A stretch of 64,000 nt of DNA from Prosopocoilus inquinatus (taxonomy: Eukaryota > Arthropoda > Insecta > Coleoptera > Lucanidae), in the NCBI GenBank assembly GCA_036172665.1, contig JAYKNF010000028.1, positions 248,001-312,000 of the forward strand, in the 5' to 3' direction. This document shows, in pieces, positions 37,091-52,072 of the stretch (positions are counted from its first letter, which is position 1; each line of letters opens with the position of its first letter). The position numbers and the translations under genes were made by a program. Under the pieces are notes generated by a model that made no database searches, was not told where the DNA came from, and saw nothing but the letters and a program-made list of their open reading frames with translations.

Positions 37091-38996
37091 TACTGGAGTC
37101 CATCCAAACGTCAAATAACATGATAGATGAGTAAGGATCGATTAGATACATCACAGGAACAACGCTAATACGTGTTGTTTCGTTTAAAACTATTTCCAGC
37201 TCCTGCTGCGTCCAAAAACTTCGTATCTCACATCAGAGTTACTAGAGTCCATCGAAACTTCAAATAACATGATAGATGAGTAAGGATCGATTAGATACAT
37301 CACAGGAACAACGCTAATGCGTGTTGTTTCATTTAAAACTATTTCCAGCTTCTGCTGCGTCCGAAAATTTCGTATCTCACATCAGAGTTACTGGAGTCCA
37401 TCGAAACGTCAAATAACATAGTAGATAAGTAAGGATCGATTAGATACATCACAGGAACAACGCTAATACGTGTTGTTTCGTTCAAAACTATTTAAAGCTT
37501 CTGCTGCGTCCGAGAAATTTGTATCTCACATCAGAGTTACTGGAGTCCATTCAAACGTCAAATAACATGATAGATGAGTAAGGATCGATTAGATACATCA
37601 CAGGAACAACGCTAATACGTGTTGTTTCGTTTAAAATTATTTCCAGCTTCTGCTGCGTCCGAAAACGTCGTATCTCACATCAAAGTTACTGGAGTCCATC
37701 CAAACGTCAAATAACATGCTAGATAAGTAAGGATCGTTTAGATACATCACAGGAACAATGCTAATAGGTGTTGTTTCGTTCAAAACTATTTCCAGCTTCT
37801 GCTGCGTCCGATAACTTTTTATCTCACATCAGAGTTACTGGAGTCCGTCCAAACGTCAAATAACATGTTAGATAAGTAAGGATCGTTTAGATACATCACA
37901 GGAACAACGCTAATACGTGTGGTTTCGTTCAAAACTATTTCCAGCCTCTGCTGCGTCCTAGAACTTTGTATCTCACATCAGAGTTACTGCAGTCCGTCCA
38001 AACGTCAAATAACATGATAGATGAGTAAGGATCGATTAGTTACATCACAGGAACAACGCTAATATGTGTTGTTTCGTTTAAAACTATTTCCAGCTGCTGC
38101 TGCGTCCGAAAATTTCGTATCTCACATTAGAGTTACTGGAGTCCATCGAAACGTCAAATAACATAGTAGCTAAGTAAGGATCGATTAGATACATCACAGG
38201 AACAACGCTAATACGTGTTGCTTCGTTCAAAACTATTTCCAGCTTCTGCTGTGTCCAAAAACTTTGTATCTCACATCAGAGTTACTGGAGTCCATCCAAA
38301 CGTAAAATAACATGACAGATGAGTAAGGATCGATTAGATACATCACAGGAACATCGCTAATGCGTGTTGTTTCGTTTAAAACTATTTCCAGCTTCTGCTG
38401 CGTCCGAAAACGTCGTATCTCACATCAGAGTTACTGGAGTCCATCGAAACTACAAATAACATGATAGATAAGTAAGTATCGATTACATACAGCACAGGAA
38501 CAACGCTAATACGTGTTGTTTCGTTTAAAAATATTTCCAGCTATTGCTGCGTCCAAAAACTTTGTATCTCACATCAGACTTACTGGAGTCCATCCAAACG
38601 TCAAATAACATGTTACATAAGTAAGGATCGTTTAGATACATCACAGGAACAACGCTAATACGTGTTGTTTCGTTCAAAACTATTTCCAGCTTTTGCTGCG
38701 TCCGAGAACTTTGTATCTCACATCAGAGTTACTGGAGTCCATCGATACGTCAAATAACATAGTAGATAAGTAAGGATCGATTAGATACATCACAGGAACA
38801 ACGCTAATACGTGTTGTTTCGTTCAAAACTATTTAAAGCTTCTGCTGCGTCCGAAAATTTCGTACCTCACATCAGAGTTACTGGAGTCCATGAAACGTCA
38901 AATAACATAGTAGATAAGTAAGGGTCGATTACATCACAGGAACAACGCTAATACGTGTTGTTTCTTTCAAAACTATTTCCAGCTTCTGCTGCGTCC

Positions 38997-41480
38997 AAAA
39001 ACTTCGTATCTCACATCAGAATTACTAGAGTACATCGAAACGTCAAATAACATGATAGATGAGTAAGGATCGATTAGATACATCACAGGAACAACGCTAA
39101 TGCGTGTTGTTTCGTTTAAAACTATTTCCAGCTTCTGCTGCGTCCGAAAATTTCGTATCTCACATCAGAGTTACTGGAGTCCATCGAAACCTCAAATAAC
39201 ATAGTAGATAAGTAAGGATCGATTAGATACATCACAGGAACAACGCTAATGCGTGTTGTTTCGTTTAAAACTATTTCCAGCTTCTGCTGCGTCCGAAAAT
39301 TTCGTATCTCACATCAGAGTTACTGGAGTCCATCGAAACGTAAAATAACATGATAGATGAGTAAGGATCGATTACATACATCACAGGAACAACGCTAATG
39401 CGTGTTGTTTCGTTTAAAACTATTTCCAGTTTCTGCTGCGCCCGAAAACGTCGTATCTCACATCAGAGTTACTGGAGTCCATCGAAACGTCAAATAACAT
39501 GATAGATAGGTAAGGATCGATTAGATACAGCACAGGAACAACGCTAATACGTGTTGTTTCGTTTAAAACTATTTCCAGCTTCTGCTGCGTCCAAAAACTT
39601 TGTATCTCACATCAGACTTACTGGAGTCCATCCAAAAGTAAAATAACATGTTAGATAAGTAAGGATCGTTTAGATACATCACAGGAACAACGCTAATACG
39701 TGTTGTTTCGTTCAAAACTATTTCCAGCTACTGCTGCGTCCGAGAACTTTGTACCTCACATCAGAGTTACTGGAGTCCATCCAAACGTCAAATAACATGG
39801 TAGATGAGTAAGGATCGATTAGATACATCACAGGAACAACGCTAATACGTGTTGTTTCGTTTAAAACTATTTCCAGCTCCTGCTGCGTCCGAAAATTTCG
39901 TACCTCACATCAGAGTTACTGGAGTCCATGAAACGTCAAATAACATAGTAGATAAGTAAGGGTCGATTACATCACAGGAACAACGCTAATACGTATTGTT
40001 TCTTTCAAAACTATTTCCAGCTTCTGCTGCGTCCGAGAACTTCGTATCTCACATCAGGGTTACTGGAGTCCATCGAAACGCCAAATAACATGATAGATGA
40101 GTAAGGATCGATTAGATACATCACAGGAACAACGCTAATGCGTGTTGTTTCGTTTAAAACTATTTAGAGCTTCTGCTGCGTCCGAAAACTTTGTATCTCA
40201 CATCAGACTTACTGGAGTCCATCCAAACGTCAAATAACATGTTAGATAAGTAAGGATCGATTAGATACATCACAGGAACAACGCTAATGCGTGTTGTTTC
40301 GTTTAAAACTATTTCCAGCTTCTGCTGCGTCCGAAAACTTTGTATCTCACATCAGACTTACTGGAGTCCATCCAAACGTCAAATAACATGTTAGATAAGT
40401 AAGGATCGTTTAGATACATCACAGGAACAACGCTAATATGTGTTGTTTCGTTCAAAACTATTTCCAGCTTTTGCTGCGTCCGAGAACTTTGTATCTCACA
40501 TCAGAGTTTCTGGAGTCCATCCAAACGTCAAATAACATGATAGATGAGTAAGGATCGATAAGGTACATCACAGGAACAACGCTAATACGTGTTGTTTCGT
40601 TTAAAACTATTTCCAGCTTCTGCTGCGTCCAAAAACTTCGTATCTCACATCAGAATTACTAGAGTCCATCGAAACGTCAAATAACATGATAGATAAGTAA
40701 GGATCGTTTAGATACATCACAGGAACAACGCTAATACGTGTTGTTTCTTTCAATACTATTTCCAGCTACTGCTGCGTCAGAGAAGTTTGTCTCTCACATC
40801 AGAGTTACTGGAGTCCATCCAAACGTCAAATAACATGATAGATGAGTAAGGATCGATTAGATACATCACAGGAACAACGCTAATACGTGTTGTTTCGTTT
40901 AAAACTATTTCCAGCTCCTGCTGCGTCCGAAAATTTCGTACCTCACATCAGAGTTACTGGAGTCCATGAAACGTCAAATAACATAGTAGATAAGTAAGGG
41001 TCGATTAGATACATCACAGGAACAACGCTAATACGTGTTGTTTCTTTCAAAACTATTTCCAGCTTCTGCTGCGTCCGAGAACTTTGTATCTCACATCAGA
41101 GTTACTGGAGTCCATCCAAACGTCAAATAACATGATAGATGACTAAGGATCGATTAGATACATCACAGGAACAACGCTAATGAGTGTTGTTTCGTTTAAA
41201 ACTATTTCCAGCTTCAGCTGCGTCCGAGAACTTCGTATCTCACTTCAGAGTTACTGGAGCCCATCCAAACGTCAAATAACATGATAGATGAGTAAGGATC
41301 GATTACATACATCACAGGAACAACGCTAATGCGTGTTTTTTCATTTAAAACTATTTCCAGCTTCTGCTGAGTCCGAAAATTTCTTATCTCACATCAGAGT
41401 TACTGGAGTCCATCGAAACGTCAAATAACATAGTAGATAAGTAAGGATCGATTAGATACATCACAGGAACAACGCTAATA
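38997..41480. repeat. Block recurring at offset 4904, copy 2 with a deletion
   Basis: Matches 34093 onward (CTAGAGTACA at 39025, GATTACATCA at 39965). One monomer corresponding to about 35790-35940 is missing, so the offset falls to 4755. Near 41480 it jumps over about two more monomers and continues with the CTAGTGCTGCG monomer. This block lies inside copy 1 of the 6093-bp HOR. Confidence 0.8.
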
Positions 41481-42172
41481 CGTGTTGTTTCGTTTAAAAC
41501 TATTTCCAGCTAGTGCTGCGTCCAGAAACTTTGTATCACATCAGACTTACTGGAGTCCATCCAAACGTCAAATAACATGATAGATGAGTAAGGATCGATT
41601 AGATACATCACAGGAACAACGCTAATACGTGTTGTTTCGTTTAAAACTATTTCCAGCTCCTGCTGCGTCCAAAAACTTCGTATCTCGCATCAGAGTTACT
41701 AGAGTCCATCGAAACTTCAAATAACATGATAGATGAGTAAGGATCGATTAGATACATCACAGGAACAACGTTAATGCGTGTTGTTTCATTTAAAACTATT
41801 TCCAGCTTCTGCTGCGTCCGAAAATTTCGTATCTCACATCAGAGTTACTGGAGTCCATCGAAACGTCAAATAACATAGTAGATAAGTAAGGATCGATTAG
41901 ATACATCACAGGAACAACGCTAATACGTGTTGTTTCGTTCAAAACTATTTAAAGCTTCTGCTGCGTCCGAGAAATTTGTATCTCACATCAGAGTTACTGG
42001 AGTCCGTCCAAACGTCAAATAACATGTTAGATAAGTAAGGATCGTTTAGATACATCACAGGAACAACGCTAATACGTGTGGTTTCGTTCAAAACTATTTC
42101 CAGCCTCTGCTGCGTCCTAGAACTTTGTATCTCACATCAGAGTTACTGCAGTCCGTCCAAACGTCAAATAAC

Positions 42173-45100
42173 ATGATAGATGAGTAAGGATCGATTAGAT
42201 ACATCACAGGAACAACGCTAATACGTGTTGTTTCGTTTAAAACTATTTCCAGCTCCTGCTGCGTCCGAAAATTTCGTACCTCACATCAGAGTTACTGGAG
42301 TCCATGAAACGTCAAATAACATAGTAGATAAGTAAGGGTCGATTAGATACATCACAGGAACAACGCTAATACGTGTTGTTTCTTTCAAAACTATTTCCAG
42401 CTTCTGCTGCGTCCGAGAACTTTGTATCTCACATCAGAGTTACTGGAGTCCATCCAAACGTCAAATAACATGATAGATGACTAAGGATCGATTAGATACA
42501 TCACAGGAACAACGCTAATGAGTGTTGTTTCGTTTAAAACTATTTCCAGCTTCAGCTGCGTCCGAGAACTTCGTATCTCACTTCAGAGTTACTGGAGCCC
42601 ATCCAAACGTCAAATAACATGATAGATGAGTAAGGATCGATTACATACATCACAGGAACAACGCTAATGCGTGTTTTTTCATTTAAAACTATTTCCAGCT
42701 TCTGCTGAGTCCGAAAATTTCTTATCTCACATCAGAGTTACTGGAGTCCATCGAAACGTCAAATAACATAGTAGATAAGTAAGGATCGATTAGATACATC
42801 ACAGGAACAACGCTAATACGTGTTGTTTTGTTCAAAACTATTTCCAGCTTCTGCTGCGTCCGAGAACTTCGTATCTCACATCAGGGTTACTGGAGTCCAT
42901 CCAAACGTCAAATAACATGGTAGATAAATAAGGACCGATTAGATACATCACAGGAACAACGCTAATGCGTGTTGTTTCGTTTAAAACTATTTCTAGCTTC
43001 AGCTGCGTCCGAGAACTTCGTAACTCACATCAAAGTTACTGGAGTCCATCGAGACGCCAAATAACATGATAGATGAGTAAGGATCGATTAGTTACATCAC
43101 AGGAACAACGCTAATACGTGTTGTTTCGTTTAAAACTATTTCCAGCTAGTGCTGCGTCCAGAAACTTTGTATCACATCAGACTTACTGGAGTCCATCCAA
43201 ACGTCAAATAACATGATAGATGAGTAAGGATCGATTAGATACATCACAGGAACAACGCTAATACGTGTTGTTTCGTTTAAAACTATTTCCAGCTCCTGCT
43301 GCGTCCAAAAACTTCGTATCTCACATCAGAGTTACTAGAGTCCATCGAAACTTCAAATAACATGATAGATGAGTAAGGATCGATTAGATACATCACAGGA
43401 ACAACGCTAATGCGTGTTGTTTCATTTAAAACTATTTCCAGCTTCTGCTGCGTCCGAAAATTTCGTATCTCACATCAGAGTTACTGGAGTCCATCGAAAC
43501 GTCAAATAACATAGTAGATAAGTAAGGATCGATTAGATACATCACAGGAACAACGCTAATACGTGTTGTTTCGTTCAAAACTATTTAAAGCTTCTGCTGC
43601 GTCCGAGAAATTTGTATCTCACATCAGAGTTACTGGAGTCCATTCAAACGTCAAATAACATGATAGATGAGTAAGGATCGATTAGATACATCACAGGAAC
43701 AACGCTAATACGTGTTGTTTCGTTTAAAATTATTTCCAGCTTCTGCTGCGTCCGAAAACGTCGTATCTCACATCAAAGTTACTGGAGTCCATCCAAACGT
43801 CAAATAACATGCTAGATAAGTAAGGATCGTTTAGATACATCACAGGAACAATGCTAATAGGTGTTGTTTCGTTCAAAACTATTTCCAGCTTCTGCTGCGT
43901 CCGATAACTTTTTATCTCACATCAGAGTTACTGGAGTCCGTCCAAACGTCAAATAACATGTTAGATAAGTAAGGATCGTTTAGATACATCACAGGAACAA
44001 CGCTAATACGTGTGGTTTCGTTCAAAACTATTTCCAGCCTCTGCTGCGTCCTAGAACTTTGTATCTCACATCAGAGTTACTGCAGTCCGTCCAAACGTCA
44101 AATAACATGATAGATGAGTAAGGATCGATTAGTTACATCACAGGAACAACGCTAATATGTGTTGTTTCGTTTAAAACTATTTCCAGCTGCTGCTGCGTCC
44201 GAAAATTTCGTATCTCACATTAGAGTTACTGGAGTCCATCGAAACGTCAAATAACATAGTAGCTAAGTAAGGATCGATTAGATACATCACAGGAACAACG
44301 CTAATACGTGTTGCTTCGTTCAAAACTATTTCCAGCTTCTGCTGTGTCCAAAAACTTTGTATCTCACATCAGAGTTACTGGAGTCCATCCAAACGTAAAA
44401 TAACATGACAGATGAGTAAGGATCGATTAGATACATCACAGGAACATCGCTAATGCGTGTTGTTTCGTTTAAAACTATTTCCAGCTTCTGCTGCGTCCGA
44501 AAACGTCGTATCTCACATCAGAGTTACTGGAGTCCATCGAAACTACAAATAACATGATAGATAAGTAAGTATCGATTACATACAGCACAGGAACAACGCT
44601 AATACGTGTTGTTTCGTTTAAAAATATTTCCAGCTATTGCTGCGTCCAAAAACTTTGTATCTCACATCAGACTTACTGGAGTCCATCCAAACGTCAAATA
44701 ACATGTTACATAAGTAAGGATCGTTTAGATACATCACAGGAACAACGCTAATACGTGTTGTTTCGTTCAAAACTATTTCCAGCTTTTGCTGCGTCCGAGA
44801 ACTTTGTATCTCACATCAGAGTTACTGGAGTCCATCGATACGTCAAATAACATAGTAGATAAGTAAGGATCGATTAGATACATCACAGGAACAACGCTAA
44901 TACGTGTTGTTTCGTTCAAAACTATTTAAAGCTTCTGCTGCGTCCGAAAATTTCGTACCTCACATCAGAGTTACTGGAGTCCATGAAACGTCAAATAACA
45001 TAGTAGATAAGTAAGGGTCGATTACATCACATAAACAACGCTAATACGTGTTGTTTCTTTCAAAACTATTTCCAGCTTCTGCTGCGTCCAAAAACTTCGT

Positions 45101-48100
45101 ATCTCACATCAGAATTACTAGAGTACATCGAAACGTCAAATAACATGATAGATGAGTAAGGATCGATTAGATACATCACAGGAACAACGCTAATGCGTGT
45201 TGTTTCGTTTAAAACTATTTCCAGCTTCTGCTGCGTCCGAAAATTTCGTATCTCACATCAGAGTTACTGGAGTCCATCGAAACCTCAAATAACATAGTAG
45301 ATAAGTAAGGATCGATTAGATACATCACAGGAACAACGCTAATGCGTGTTGTTTCGTTTAAAACTATTTCCAGCTTCTGCTGCGTCCGAAAATTTCGTAT
45401 CTCACATCAGAGTTACTGGAGTCCATCGAAACGTAAAATAACATGATAGATGAGTAAGGATCGATTACATACATCACAGGAACAACGCTAATGCGTGTTG
45501 TTTCGTTTAAAACTATTTCCAGTTTCTGCTGCGCCCGAAAACGTCGTATCTCACATCAGAGTTACTGGAGTCCATCGAAACGTCAAATAACATGATAGAT
45601 AGGTAAGGATCGATTAGATACAGCACAGGAACAACGCTAATACGTGTTGTTTCGTTTAAAACTATTTCCAGCTTCTGCTGCGTCCAAAAACTTTGTATCT
45701 CACATCAGACTTACTGGAGTCCATCCAAAAGTAAAATAACATGTTAGATAAGTAAGGATCGTTTAGATACATCACAGGAACAACGCTAATACGTGTTGTT
45801 TCGTTCAAAACTATTTCCAGCTACTGCTGCGTCCGAGAACTTTGTACCTCACATCAGAGTTACTGGAGTCCATCCAAACGTCAAATAACATGGTAGATGA
45901 GTAAGGATCGATTAGATACATCACAGGAACAACGCTAATACGTGTTGTTTCGTTTAAAACTATTTCCAGCTCCTGCTGCGTCCGAAAATTTCGTACCTCA
46001 CATCAGAGTTACTGGAGTCCATGAAACGTCAAATAACATAGTAGATAAGTAAGGGTCGATTACATCACAGGAACAACGCTAATACGTGTTGTTTCTTTCA
46101 AAACTATTTCCAGCTTCTGCTGCGTCCGAGAACTTCGTATCTCACATCAGGGTTACTGGAGTCCATCGAAACGCCAAATAACATGATAGATGAGTAAGGA
46201 TCGATTAGATACATCACAGGAACAACGCTAATGCGTGTTGTTTCGTTTAAAACTATTTAGAGCTTCTGCTGCGTCCGAAAACTTTGTATCTCACATCAGA
46301 CTTACTGGAGTCCATCCAAACGTCAAATAACATGTTAGATAAGTAAGGATCGATTAGATACATCACAGGAACAACGCTAATGCGTGTTGTTTCGTTTAAA
46401 ACTATTTCCAGCTTCTGCTGCGTCCGAAAACTTTGTATCTCACATCAGACTTACTGGAGTCCATCCAAACGTCAAATAACATGTTAGATAAGTAAGGATC
46501 GTTTAGATACATCACAGGAACAACGCTAATATGTGTTGTTTCGTTCAAAACTATTTCCAGCTTTTGCTGCGTCCGAGAACTTTGTATCTCACATCAGAGT
46601 TTCTGGAGTCCATCCAAACGTCAAATAACATGATAGATGAGTAAGGATCGATAAGGTACATCACAGGAACAACGCTAATACGTGTTGTTTCGTTTAAAAC
46701 TATTTCCAGCTTCTGCTGCGTCCAAAAACTTCGTATCTCACATCAGAATTACTAGAGTCCATCGAAACGTCAAATAACATGATAGATAAGTAAGGATCGT
46801 TTAGATACATCACAGGAACAACGCTAATACGTGTTGTTTCTTTCAATACTATTTCCAGCTACTGCTGCGTCAGAGAAGTTTGTCTCTCACATCAGAGTTA
46901 CTGGAGTCCATCCAAACGTCAAATAACATGATAGATGAGTAAGGATCGATTAGATACATCACAGGAACAACGCTAATACGTGTTGTTTCGTTTAAAACTA
47001 TTTCCAGCTCCTGCTGCGTCCGAAAATTTCGTACCTCACATCAGAGTTACTGGAGTCCATGAAACGTCAAATAACATAGTAGATAAGTAAGGGTCGATTA
47101 GATACATCACAGGAACAACGCTAATACGTGTTGTTTCTTTCAAAACTATTTCCAGCTTCTGCTGCGTCCGAGAACTTTGTATCTCACATCAGAGTTACTG
47201 GAGTCCATCCAAACGTCAAATAACATGATAGATGACTAAGGATCGATTAGATACATCACAGGAACAACGCTAATGAGTGTTGTTTCGTTTAAAACTATTT
47301 CCAGCTTCAGCTGCGTCCGAGAACTTCGTATCTCACTTCAGAGTTACTGGAGCCCATCCAAACGTCAAATAACATGATAGATGAGTAAGGATCGATTACA
47401 TACATCACAGGAACAACGCTAATGCGTGTTTTTTCATTTAAAACTATTTCCAGCTTCTGCTGAGTCCGAAAATTTCTTATCTCACATCAGAGTTACTGGA
47501 GTCCATCGAAACGTCAAATAACATAGTAGATAAGTAAGGATCGATTAGATACATCACAGGAACAACGCTAATACGTGTTGTTTCGTTTAAAACTATTTCC
47601 AGCTAGTGCTGCGTCCAGAAACTTTGTATCACATCAGACTTACTGGAGTCCATCCAAACGTCAAATAACATGATAGATGAGTAAGGATCGATTAGATACA
47701 TCACAGGAACAACGCTAATACGTGTTGTTTCGTTTAAAACTATTTCCAGCTCCTGCTGCGTCCAAAAACTTCGTATCTCACATCAGAGTTACTAGAGTCC
47801 ATCGAAACTTCAAATAACATGATAGATGAGTAAGGATCGATTAGATACATCACAGGAACAACGTTAATGCGTGTTGTTTCATTTAAAACTATTTCCAGCT
47901 TCTGCTGCGTCCGAAAATTTCGTATCTCACATCAGAGTTACTGGAGTCCATCGAAACGTCAAATAACATAGTAGATAAGTAAGGATCGATTAGATACATC
48001 ACAGGAACAACGCTAATACGTGTTGTTTCGTTCAAAACTATTTAAAGCTTCTGCTGCGTCCGAGAAATTTGTATCTCACATCAGAGTTACTGGAGTCCGT

Positions 48101-48265
48101 CCAAACGTCAAATAACATGTTAGATAAGTAAGGATCGTTTAGATACATCACAGGAACAACGCTAATACGTGTGGTTTCGTTCAAAACTATTTCCAGCCTC
48201 TGCTGCGTCCTAGAACTTTGTATCTCACATCAGAGTTACTGCAGTCCGTCCAAACGTCAAATAAC
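42173..48265. repeat. 41-monomer higher-order repeat, copy 2 (6093 bp)
   Basis: Copies 36080-42172 with few visible changes: CTGAGTCCG where copy 1 has CTGAGCCCG, ACATAAACAACG near 45028, ACGTGTTG where copy 1 has ACGTATTG (about 39992), and TCTCACATC where copy 1 has TCTCGCATC (about 41693). Ends are approximate. Confidence 0.88.
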
Positions 48266-49080
48266 ATGATAGATGAGTAAGGATCGATTAGTTACATGAC
48301 AGGAACAACGCTAATATGTGTTGTTTCGTTTAAAACTATTTCCAGCTGCTGCTGCGTCCGAAAATTTCGTATCTCACATTAGAGTTACTGGAGTCCATCG
48401 AAACGTCAAATAACATAGTAGCTAAGTAAGGATCGATTAGATACATCACAGGAACAACGCTAATACGTGTTGCTTCGTTCAAAACTATTTCCAGCTTCTG
48501 CTGTGTCCAAAAACTTTGTATCTCACATCAGAGTTACTGGAGTCCATCCAAACGTAAAATAACATGACAGATGAGTAAGGATCGATTAGATACATCACAG
48601 GAACATCGCTAATGCGTGTTGTTTCGTTTAAAACTATTTCCAGCTTCTGCTGCGTCCGAAAACGTCGTATCTCACATCAGAGTTACTGGAGTCCATCGAA
48701 ACGACAAATAACATGATAGATAAGTAAGTATCGATTACATACAGCACAGGAACAACGCTAATACGTGTTGTTTCGTTTAAAAATATTTCCAGCTATTGCT
48801 GCGTCCAAAAACTTTGTATCTCACATCAGACTTACTGGAGTCCATCCAAACGTCAAATAACATGTTACATAAGTAAGGATCGTTTAGATACATCACAGGA
48901 ACAACGCTAATACGTGTTGTTTCGTTCAAAACTATTTCCAGCTCTTGCTGCGTCCGAGAACTTTGTATCTCACATCAGAGTTACTGGAGTCCATCGATAC
49001 GTCAAATAACATAGTAGATAAGTAAAGATCGATTAGATACATCACAGGAACAACGCTAATACGTGTTGTTTCGTTCAAAA
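48266..49080. repeat. Partial third copy of the 41-mer's distal part
   Basis: Follows the order of 44107-44921 at offset 4159 (GATTAGTTACAT, TTGCTTCGTTC, CATGACAGATGAG, GTAAGTATCG, GTTACATAAG). It diverges just after CTATTTAAAGCTTC, where CGAGAACTTTG replaces CGAAAATTTCG. Private changes include TTACATGACAGG and CGACAAATAAC. Confidence 0.78.
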
Positions 49081-49365
49081 CTATTTAAAGCTTCTGCTGC
49101 GTCCGAGAACTTTGTATCTCACATCAGAGTTACTGGAGTCCATTCAAACGTCAAATAACATGATAGATGAGTAAGGATCGATTAGATAGATCACAGGAAC
49201 AACGCTAATACGTGTTGTTTCGTTTAAAACTATTTCCAGCTTCTGCTGCGTCCGAAAACGTCGTATCTCACATCAAAGTTACTGGAGTCCATCCAAACGT
49301 CAAATAACATGCTAGATAAGTAAGGATCGTTTAGATACATCACAGGAACAACGCTAATACGTGTT
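49081..49365. repeat. Array segment after the 41-mer domain
   Basis: About two ordinary monomers. One carries AGATAGATCACAGG where most have AGATACATCACAGG. No other feature was seen. Confidence 0.7.
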
Positions 49366-51774
49366 GTTTCGTTCAAAACTATTTCCAGCTTTTGCTGCGT
49401 CCGAGAACTTTGTATCTCACATCAGAGTTACTGGAGTCCATCCAAACGTCAAATAACATGATAGATGAGTAAGGATCGATTAGATACATCACAGGAACAA
49501 CGCTAATACGTGTTGTTTCGTTTAAAACTATTTCCAGCTCCTGCTGCGTCCAAAAACTTCGTATCTCACATTAGAGTTACTGGAGTCCATCGAAACGTCA
49601 AATAACATAGTAGCTAAGTAAGGATCGATTAGATACATCACAGGAACAACGCTAATACGTGTTGCTTCGTTCAAAACTTTTTCCAGCTTCTGCTGCGTCC
49701 AAAAACTTTGTATCTCACATCAGAGTTACTGGAGTCCATCCAAACGTCAAATGACATGATAGATGAGTAAGGATCGATTAGATACATCACAGGAACAACG
49801 CTAATGCGTGTTGTTTCGTTTAAAACTATTTCCAGCTTCAGCTGCGTCCGAGAACTTCGTATCTCACTTCAGAGTTACTGGAGCCCATCCAAACGTCAAA
49901 TAACATGATAGATGAGTAAGGATCGATTACATACATCACAGGAACAACGCTAATGCGTGTTGTTTCATTTAAAAGTATTTCCAGCTTCTGCTAGGTCCGA
50001 AAATTTCGTATCTCACATCAGAGTTACTGGAGTCCATCGAAACGTCAAATAACATGATAGATGAGTAAGGATCGATTAGATACATCACAGGAACAACGCT
50101 AATGCGTGTTGTTTCGTTTAAAACTATTTCCAGCTTCTGCTGCGTCCGAAAATTTCGTATCTCACATCAGAGTTACTGGAGTCCATCGAAACCTCAAATA
50201 ACATAGTAGATAAGTAAGGATCGATTAGATACATCACAGGAACAACGCTAATACGTGTTGATTCGTTCAAAACTATTTCCAGCTTCTGCTGCGTCCGAGA
50301 ACTTTGTATCTCACATCAGAGTTACTGGAGTCCATCCAAACGTAAAATAACATGATAGATGAGTAAGGACCGATTACATACATCACAGGAACAACGCTAA
50401 TGCGTGTTGTTTCGTTTAAAACTATTTCCAGTTTCTGCTGCGTCCGAAAACGTCGTATCTCACATCAAAGTTACTGGAGTCCATCGAAACGTCAAATAAC
50501 ATGATAGATAGGTAAGGATCGATTAGATACAGCACAGGAACAACGCTAATACGTGTTGTTTCTTTCAAAACTATTTCCAGCTTCTGCTGCGTCCGAGAAC
50601 TTTGTATCTCACATCAGAGTTACTGGAGTCCATCCAAACGTCAAATAACATGATAGATGAGTAAGGATCGATTAGATACATCACAGGAACAACGCTAATG
50701 AGTGTTGTTTCGTTTAAAACTATTTCCAGCTTCAGCTGCGTCCGAGAACTTCATATCTCACTTCAGAGTTACTGGAGCCCATCCAAACGTCAAATAACAT
50801 GATAGATGAGTAAGGATCGATTACATACATCACAGGAACAACGCTAATGCGTGTTTTTTCATTTAAAACTATTTCCAGCTTCTGCTGCGTCCGAAAATTT
50901 CGTATCACATCAGAGTTACTGGAGTCCATCGAAACGTCAAATAACATAGTAGATAAGTAAGGATCGATTAGATACATCACAGGAACAACGCTAATACGTG
51001 TTGTTTCGTTCAAAACTATTTCCAGCTTCTGCTGCGTCCGAGAACTTCGTATCTCACATCAGGGTTACTGGAGTCCATCCAAACGTCAAATAACATGGTA
51101 GATAAGTAAGGACCGATTAGATACATCACAGGAACAACGCTAATGCGTGTTGTTTCGTTTAAAACTATTTCTAGCTTCAGCTGCGTCCGAGAACTTCGTA
51201 ACTCACATCAAAGTTACTGGAGTCCATCGAAACGCCAAATAACATGATAGATGAGTAAGGATCGATTAGTTACATCACAGGAACAACGCTAATACGTGTT
51301 GTTTCGTTTAAAACTATTTCCAGCTCCTGCTGCGTCCAAAAACTTCGTATCTCACATCAGAGTTACTAGAGTCCATCGAAACTTCAAATAACATGATAGA
51401 TGAGTAAGGATCGATTAGACACATCACAGGAACAACGCTAATGCGTGTTGTTTCGTTTAAAACTATTTCCAGCTTCTGCTGCGTCCGAAAATTTCGTATC
51501 TCACATCATAGTTACTGGAGTCCATCGAAACGTCAAATAACATAGTAGATAAGTAAGGATCGATTAGATACATCAGAGGAACAACGCTAATACGTGTTGT
51601 TTCGTTTAAAACTATTTCCAGCTAGTGCTGCGTCCAGAAACTTTGTATCACATCAGACTTACTGGAGTCCATCCAAACGTCAAATAACATGATAGATGAG
51701 TAAGGATCGATTAGATACATCACAGGAACAACGCTAATACGTGTTGTTTCGTTTAAAACTATTTCCAGCTTCTG

Positions 51775-52072
51775 CTGCCTCCGAAAACGTCGTATCTCAC
51801 ATCAAAGTTACTGGAGTCCATCCAAACGTCAAATAACATGCTAGATAAGTAGGGATCGTTTAGATACATCACAGGAACAACGCTAATACGTGTTGTTTCG
51901 TTCAAAACTATTTCCAGCTTCTGCTGCGTCCTAGAACTTTGTATCTCACATCAGAGTTACTGGAGTCCATTCAAACGTCAAATAACATGATAGATGAGTA
52001 AGGATCGATTAGATACATCACAGGAACAACGCTAATACGTGTTGTTTCGTTTAAAACTATTTCCAGCTTCTG
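51775..52072. repeat. Dimer duplication, copy 1
   Basis: A 298-bp pair of monomers beginning at CTGCCTCCG and including GTAGGGATCG. The same pair follows at offset 298. This is a direct example of duplication by one dimer. Confidence 0.8.

Larger units (their letters stand above)
36080..42172. repeat. 41-monomer higher-order repeat, copy 1 (6093 bp)
   Basis: The largest HOR here: 41 monomers, 16 bases short of 41 x 149 because of several 144-, 147- and 148-bp monomers. Markers repeat 6093 bp apart: TTGTTTTGTTC (about 36729 and 42822), GGTTTCGTTC (37921 and 44014; 42080 and 48173), GATTACATCA (38927 and 45020; 39965 and 46058). Internally it holds shortened repeats of its own parts (offsets 4159 and 4904), so the unit is itself built from deletion derivatives. 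Confidence 0.88.

Noticed and set aside
50732..51013. 93-codon open frame on the minus strand
   Set aside because: Created by a 2-bp deletion (147-bp monomer) that restores frame between two monomers. Starts at TTG. The related block near 61 kb lacks the deletion and the frame.
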